This document shows positions 61,168-64,000 of a DNA stretch of 64,000 nt, one piece after another. The stretch's first letter is position 1. Each line of letters opens with the position of its first letter. This stretch comes from Brevibacillus humidisoli (GTDB lineage: Bacteria > Bacillota > Bacilli > Brevibacillales > Brevibacillaceae). Both the position numbers and the translations under genes were made by a program. The stretch covers positions 744,001 to 808,000 of the forward strand of contig NZ_CP087263.1 in NCBI RefSeq assembly GCF_020923435.1, given 5' to 3'. The notes below the pieces were generated by a model. It ran no database searches. It had not been told where the DNA came from and saw only the letters and a list, made by a program, of their open reading frames with translations.

Positions 61168-61656
61168 TTGTATACTGTCCAGCCTGACTGGTTTGATGCC
61201 GTATCACGTGTTGCCGGCCGGTTCCAACAAGAAGTAGAGCAGCTCGCCGGAGAATTCTCGCTGTGTATCGAGGCGGGAGAGCCTACGCTGGGATTACGTG
61301 TCGGCTTGTTATATCAAGCGCAGCTGGAATGCGCGTTATGGGGAGCAGCAGGGCTCGTTTCGATCAAAGGCAGATTGCGGGGAAGCCAAGAGACGGCCGA
61401 TATGGATCAACCGTTCCCGGTCACCATGCGTTTTTCTCTTGCTTGCAGCCCGCAGTGTGAAGCAGACCAATGGGAGCGCCGACTAGCTGAACGCATCGGG
61501 CGCAAGGCAGAGATTCATTGGTATATCCCTCCTTCTACCGCCCTCGCTCATCTGGAGGTGTCGCTCCAGTTCCTCTACCGTCCTCAAACAGGCATGTTGA
61601 GGGAATACGCGCATGATGTATTGGATACAATCTTAGGAAAGCCCTTGACTGCCTAG
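61168..61656 (+). CDS. Unknown protein
   Basis: 162 residues from TTG 61168, well placed behind GATGAGGTGAG; a longer frame from 61108 has no matching ribosome site. Mixed alpha/beta with YTVQPDWFDAVSRVAGRFQ at the start and WERRLAERIGRKAEIHWYIPPSTALAHLEVSLQFLYRPQ near the end. No family recognised. Confidence 0.55.
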   Translation: MYTVQPDWFDAVSRVAGRFQQEVEQLAGEFSLCIEAGEPTLGLRVGLLYQAQLECALWGAAGLVSIKGRLRGSQETADMDQPFPVTMRFSLACSPQCEADQWERRLAERIGRKAEIHWYIPPSTALAHLEVSLQFLYRPQTGMLREYAHDVLDTILGKPLTA

Positions 61657-61694
61657 GAAGCGGTTGTCTAACAACTGATGCTCTCTATACCAAT

Positions 61695-61722
61695 GCTCTC
61701 CGGGTCGGAGGGCTTTCATTTA
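61695..61722 (+). terminator. Terminator after the 162-residue gene
   Basis: GCTCTCCG / CGGAGGGC stem (one T-G wobble) with GGT loop, then TTTCATTTATT. Confidence 0.7.
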
Positions 61723-61728
61723 TTATCA

Positions 61729-61778
61729 GAAAGCTTGGCTTCGCCTGCCGCCAGTACCTTGGCAAAGCCAAGTTTTCT
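61729..61778. repeat. Imperfect inverted repeat
   Basis: AGAAAGCTTGGCTT (61729-61742) and AAGCCAAGTTTTCT (61765-61778) pair at 13 of 14 positions over a 22-base loop. It lies between the terminator and thpR, and could be a second terminator or an unrelated hairpin. Confidence 0.6.
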
Positions 61779-61840
61779 AATGAAAGTGTGGACACCTGAA
61801 TTGCAGGGGTAATCGCGTATCGATAGGGAGGAAAGCGAAG

Positions 61841-62440
61841 ATGCGTTTGTTTGTTGCGGTTGATATTCCAGACCAGGTTGCCGCTTCACTCGCTACCATA
61901 CAGCAACGGCTGCGCCAGGAGATCGCGACGAAGCGCTGGCAGCGGTGTGAGAATATGCATGTGACACTCCATTTTCTCGGCGATGTGAGTGAAGAATATG
62001 TCCCGGAGCTTCAACGGGACATTGATCTGGTCAGCTCTGTTGTTGCTCCTTTTCGCTTGGCGATTGGGCGATTTGGTGTGTTTCCCAATCCGGGCAGACC
62101 ACAGGTGCTGTGGCTGGGTCTGTCCGGGGAGCAGCAGGTCTTGCAGCAGACTTATCGATTACTGGGAAATCAGTTTTGCAGATATGCTTGGCTAGTGCAG
62201 GAAAAACGGCCGTACACGCCACATATTACCCTGGCCCGCGGCCCCTTCACAGGTACATTCCCCCTGCCGCTCACAGAGTGGAATGAAAGACTTCGACCTA
62301 TACCTCCACTCTCCTGGGAAGTGAAGGAGATTCATCTCTATCGATCCGAGCTGCTGCCGCAGGGGGCCGTTTATTCCGTGATCCACTCCGGCCGACTGAC
62401 CGGTACAGCTGATCATATCCAGGAAGGAGACGAGGCGTAG
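61841..62440 (+). CDS. thpR: RNA 2',3'-cyclic phosphodiesterase
   Basis: 199 residues of the 2H phosphoesterase family: MRLFVAVDIPDQV at the start and the two catalytic HxT motifs, HVTL (His40) and HITL (His128). It opens 2',3'-cyclic phosphate on RNA and was known as 2'-5' RNA ligase. ATG 61841 follows AGGGAGGAAAG. Confidence 0.93.
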   Translation: MRLFVAVDIPDQVAASLATIQQRLRQEIATKRWQRCENMHVTLHFLGDVSEEYVPELQRDIDLVSSVVAPFRLAIGRFGVFPNPGRPQVLWLGLSGEQQVLQQTYRLLGNQFCRYAWLVQEKRPYTPHITLARGPFTGTFPLPLTEWNERLRPIPPLSWEVKEIHLYRSELLPQGAVYSVIHSGRLTGTADHIQEGDEA

Positions 62441-62576
62441 ACCGCAGTACGCATAGGATCGCGTCAAGAATGAGGGTGCTGTTGAATAGACTGTTCACAG
62501 ATAGGTGTTTCTTGGCGCGTCGCTGGTGCGAACAGTTGGGTAACCGTCACTTTCTGAGAAAGCGGTGGGGATTCAA

Positions 62577-63248
62577 ATGAGTGAGTTTACTACCGGAGTG
62601 TTGTATTCCAGATCCTACGAGCCCGATGTACTGCTTTCCTTGCCATGTTCACGGCAGCCCTATTTTCATAAAAATCTAAACAACAAGTGGAACGTGTTTT
62701 TTCTCAAGGATGAGTGGCTGGAAAAGGCGGAGACACTGCAGTTTCTGCGGGAACTGTCACGCAGTGGCATCACCTTGTTGTGGTTTCACGATTCAGAAGA
62801 TTACGGCTGGGGATTTCGGCTCTTTGATCAAGGGTATGAGGTGACTTCGGCAACGATTGCGTACGATCTGGAAATCGAACTGACTGAGCAGGAGCTGGAG
62901 CGTCGTCACCCAGGCATCGACATCTCCCAGGAAGTGATCGAGAACGAGGAGTTGCGCAGAGAATACGACCACGTCCTGCATGACCTCATTCAGTCGGGAC
63001 GGCTGCGTCAGGAGATCCACAAAGGAATCGACCGTGTCCGTCTGCACTGCTTCAACCGCATTCTCTCCCCCCTGCAGGTACAGCAGCTGCACACCGTTTT
63101 TGATCTCAACCTGCTATGTGAGTACGATGAACAGACAGGCAGTTCCCTGTTGTACGACTCCGTCGATTTGTTTAAGGAAATATTGGGCATCGAAGAGATG
63201 GTCTGGGTCAATTACACCTACCTGGCCAGTGGCGGGAGAGAAGGTTGA
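62577..63248 (+). CDS. Unknown protein
   Basis: 223 residues, ATG 62577 behind GGTGGGGA (GTG 62565 alternative). Soluble, acidic, with YHKNLNNKWN-type aromatic segments near the start (QPYFHKNLNNKWNVFFLKDEWLEKAETLQFLREL) and a long helix (SQEVIENEELRREYDHVLHDLIQSGRLRQEIHKGID). No family recognised. Confidence 0.65.
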   Translation: MSEFTTGVLYSRSYEPDVLLSLPCSRQPYFHKNLNNKWNVFFLKDEWLEKAETLQFLRELSRSGITLLWFHDSEDYGWGFRLFDQGYEVTSATIAYDLEIELTEQELERRHPGIDISQEVIENEELRREYDHVLHDLIQSGRLRQEIHKGIDRVRLHCFNRILSPLQVQQLHTVFDLNLLCEYDEQTGSSLLYDSVDLFKEILGIEEMVWVNYTYLASGGREG

Positions 63249-63349
63249 GCAAGAGTCGAAAAAAGAGCGAATGGTTCAACGTTTCTTACATTTTATTAGT
63301 TCAATCTGGTAAAATATAGGCAGCACAGAGCAGAAAGAGAGGGGACAAC

Positions 63350-63820
63350 ATGCCGCAGATTGTAAAAGAGGTAACGATCGCTGCTTCACCAGAGCTGGTC
63401 TGGTGGGCGTGGACAAGCTCCGATCGGGTGGCAGCCTGGTTTGCACCCGAGGCCAACGTGGAAGCCCGCGTGGGGGGAGCATTTGAGCTGTTTTTTGATC
63501 CGGCTAACCGGGAGCAGATGTCTACAAAGGGATGTATTTATACGGAACTGAAGCCCAAGGAGAGGCTTGCTTTCACCTGGAAGGGGCCTGATCCGTTTGC
63601 CGAACTGATGAATCGACAGGCGGAGCTGACTCGCGTAGTCGTCACACTGCAGGAAGAAAACGGCGGGACACGCTTGCTGCTGGAACATGCAGGCTGGGGC
63701 GATGGCGATGAGTGGGCAAAGGCGTTGGAATGGCATCAGATGGCTTGGGATCAAGTATTGGGCAGTCTCAAATCGGCGCTTGAATCAGGTGAGGGACAGC
63801 TCTGCTGCCAACCAGAGTGA
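63350..63820 (+). CDS. SRPBCC/AHSA1-domain protein
   Basis: 156 residues, ATG 63350 behind AGAGAGGGGAC. Typical START/AHSA1 pattern: KEVTIAASPELVWWAWTSSDRVAAWFAPEANVEARVGGAFELFF, GCIYTELKPKERLAFTWKG, and a C-terminal helix LEWHQMAWDQVLGSLKSAL. Such proteins bind small hydrophobic ligands; role unknown. Confidence 0.9.
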   Translation: MPQIVKEVTIAASPELVWWAWTSSDRVAAWFAPEANVEARVGGAFELFFDPANREQMSTKGCIYTELKPKERLAFTWKGPDPFAELMNRQAELTRVVVTLQEENGGTRLLLEHAGWGDGDEWAKALEWHQMAWDQVLGSLKSALESGEGQLCCQPE

Positions 63821-64000
63821 GTGGCATACCGCCGTCAATCACCTCAAACGCAACCTGGCCATACGGCAATTCCGCTCGAACAGCATCCAGGTCCACCTTC
63901 TCTTTGTCGGCAGGAACGGCCAGCCTGACATTCACTTTCATATTATGTAAGTCGTTATCCGGCAGAACAGACCTAAGGCCCGGCATTGAGTTGTGATGAA
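63768..64000 (-). CDS. Possible partial gene at the window edge
   Basis: Minus-strand frame that stays open to the window end, giving at least 77 codons. The protein reads like natural sequence (MKVNVRLAVPADKEKVDLDAVRAELPYGQVAFEVIDGGMPLTLVG), and its stop lies inside the SRPBCC gene (53-base convergent overlap). If it starts inside the window, ATG 63986 and 63941 both lack a ribosome site, so a start further right is likelier. No family recognised. Confidence 0.45.
   Translation of the reverse strand, partial: HHNSMPGLRSVLPDNDLHNMKVNVRLAVPADKEKVDLDAVRAELPYGQVAFEVIDGGMPLTLVGSRAVPHLIQAPI

Overview
The window looks like a chromosomal segment of an aerobic, endospore-forming Gram-positive bacterium of moderately high GC, most like Brevibacillus or another Paenibacillaceae/Bacillales member. 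The reasons are an alpha/beta-type small acid-soluble spore protein, a GerW (YtfJ) germination protein, a CotF-like spore coat protein, an SLH-domain (S-layer type) surface protein, LytR-CpsA-Psr and Amj envelope genes, strong AGGAGG ribosome sites and frequent GTG/TTG starts. I saw no rRNA, tRNA, CRISPR array or prophage.

Layout. 1-2.4 kb: glycolipid glycosyltransferase (partial), spore SASP, SLH-3D protein. 2.4-7.1 kb: the ytfI(DUF2953)-ytfJ locus, split by about 3.4 kb of foreign-looking DNA. The insert carries a NgoMIV-type type II restriction-modification (R-M) pair and an AT-rich gene for a degenerate tyrosine-recombinase-like protein. It is flanked by a 106-bp near-perfect direct repeat of the 5' end of ytfJ, so one truncated and one intact ytfJ copy remain. 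7.1-14.2 kb: pyruvate carboxylase, Amj flippase, thiol peroxidase, a pseudouridine synthase and small conserved proteins. 14.4-17.2 kb: homogentisate/aromatic catabolism (FAH-family hydrolase, homogentisate dioxygenase, flavin reductase-like protein). 17.4-25.7 kb: lipoprotein, PspC, NAD synthetase, DedA, DUF1232, YhaM-type nuclease, then an uncharacterised three-gene run ending in a SEC-C protein. 25.8-33.9 kb: MFS pump, psuK-psuG pseudouridine salvage, LCP cell-wall ligase, pyruvate oxidase, CotF-like coat protein.

34.1-44 kb: an OlsB-like N-acyltransferase overlapping an LpxL-like acyltransferase (possible acyl-amino-acid lipid synthesis), a FadH-type dienoyl-CoA reductase behind a FadR-like operator, an SPFH protein with a ribbon-helix-helix partner behind a large inverted repeat, homoserine dehydrogenase, a YtnP-like lactonase and an MFS transporter. 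44-48.8 kb: alpha/beta hydrolase, an AT-rich pair of secreted proteins (zinc metalloprotease plus a duplicated-domain protein), then a MarR regulator (predicted leaderless) and an EamA transporter behind a purine-rich repeat. 48.8-64 kb: SGNH hydrolase, ABC exporter, ECF sigma/anti-sigma pair with a matching ECF promoter, XPB-type helicase, CorC/CNNM protein behind a long leader, BASS transporter, TerB-like protein, SurE, ThpR, an SRPBCC protein and several unknowns.

Most genes are ordinary housekeeping or envelope genes. The accessory biology lies mainly in the R-M insertion at ytfJ and, less certainly, in the AT-rich metalloprotease pair and the MarR/EamA region.
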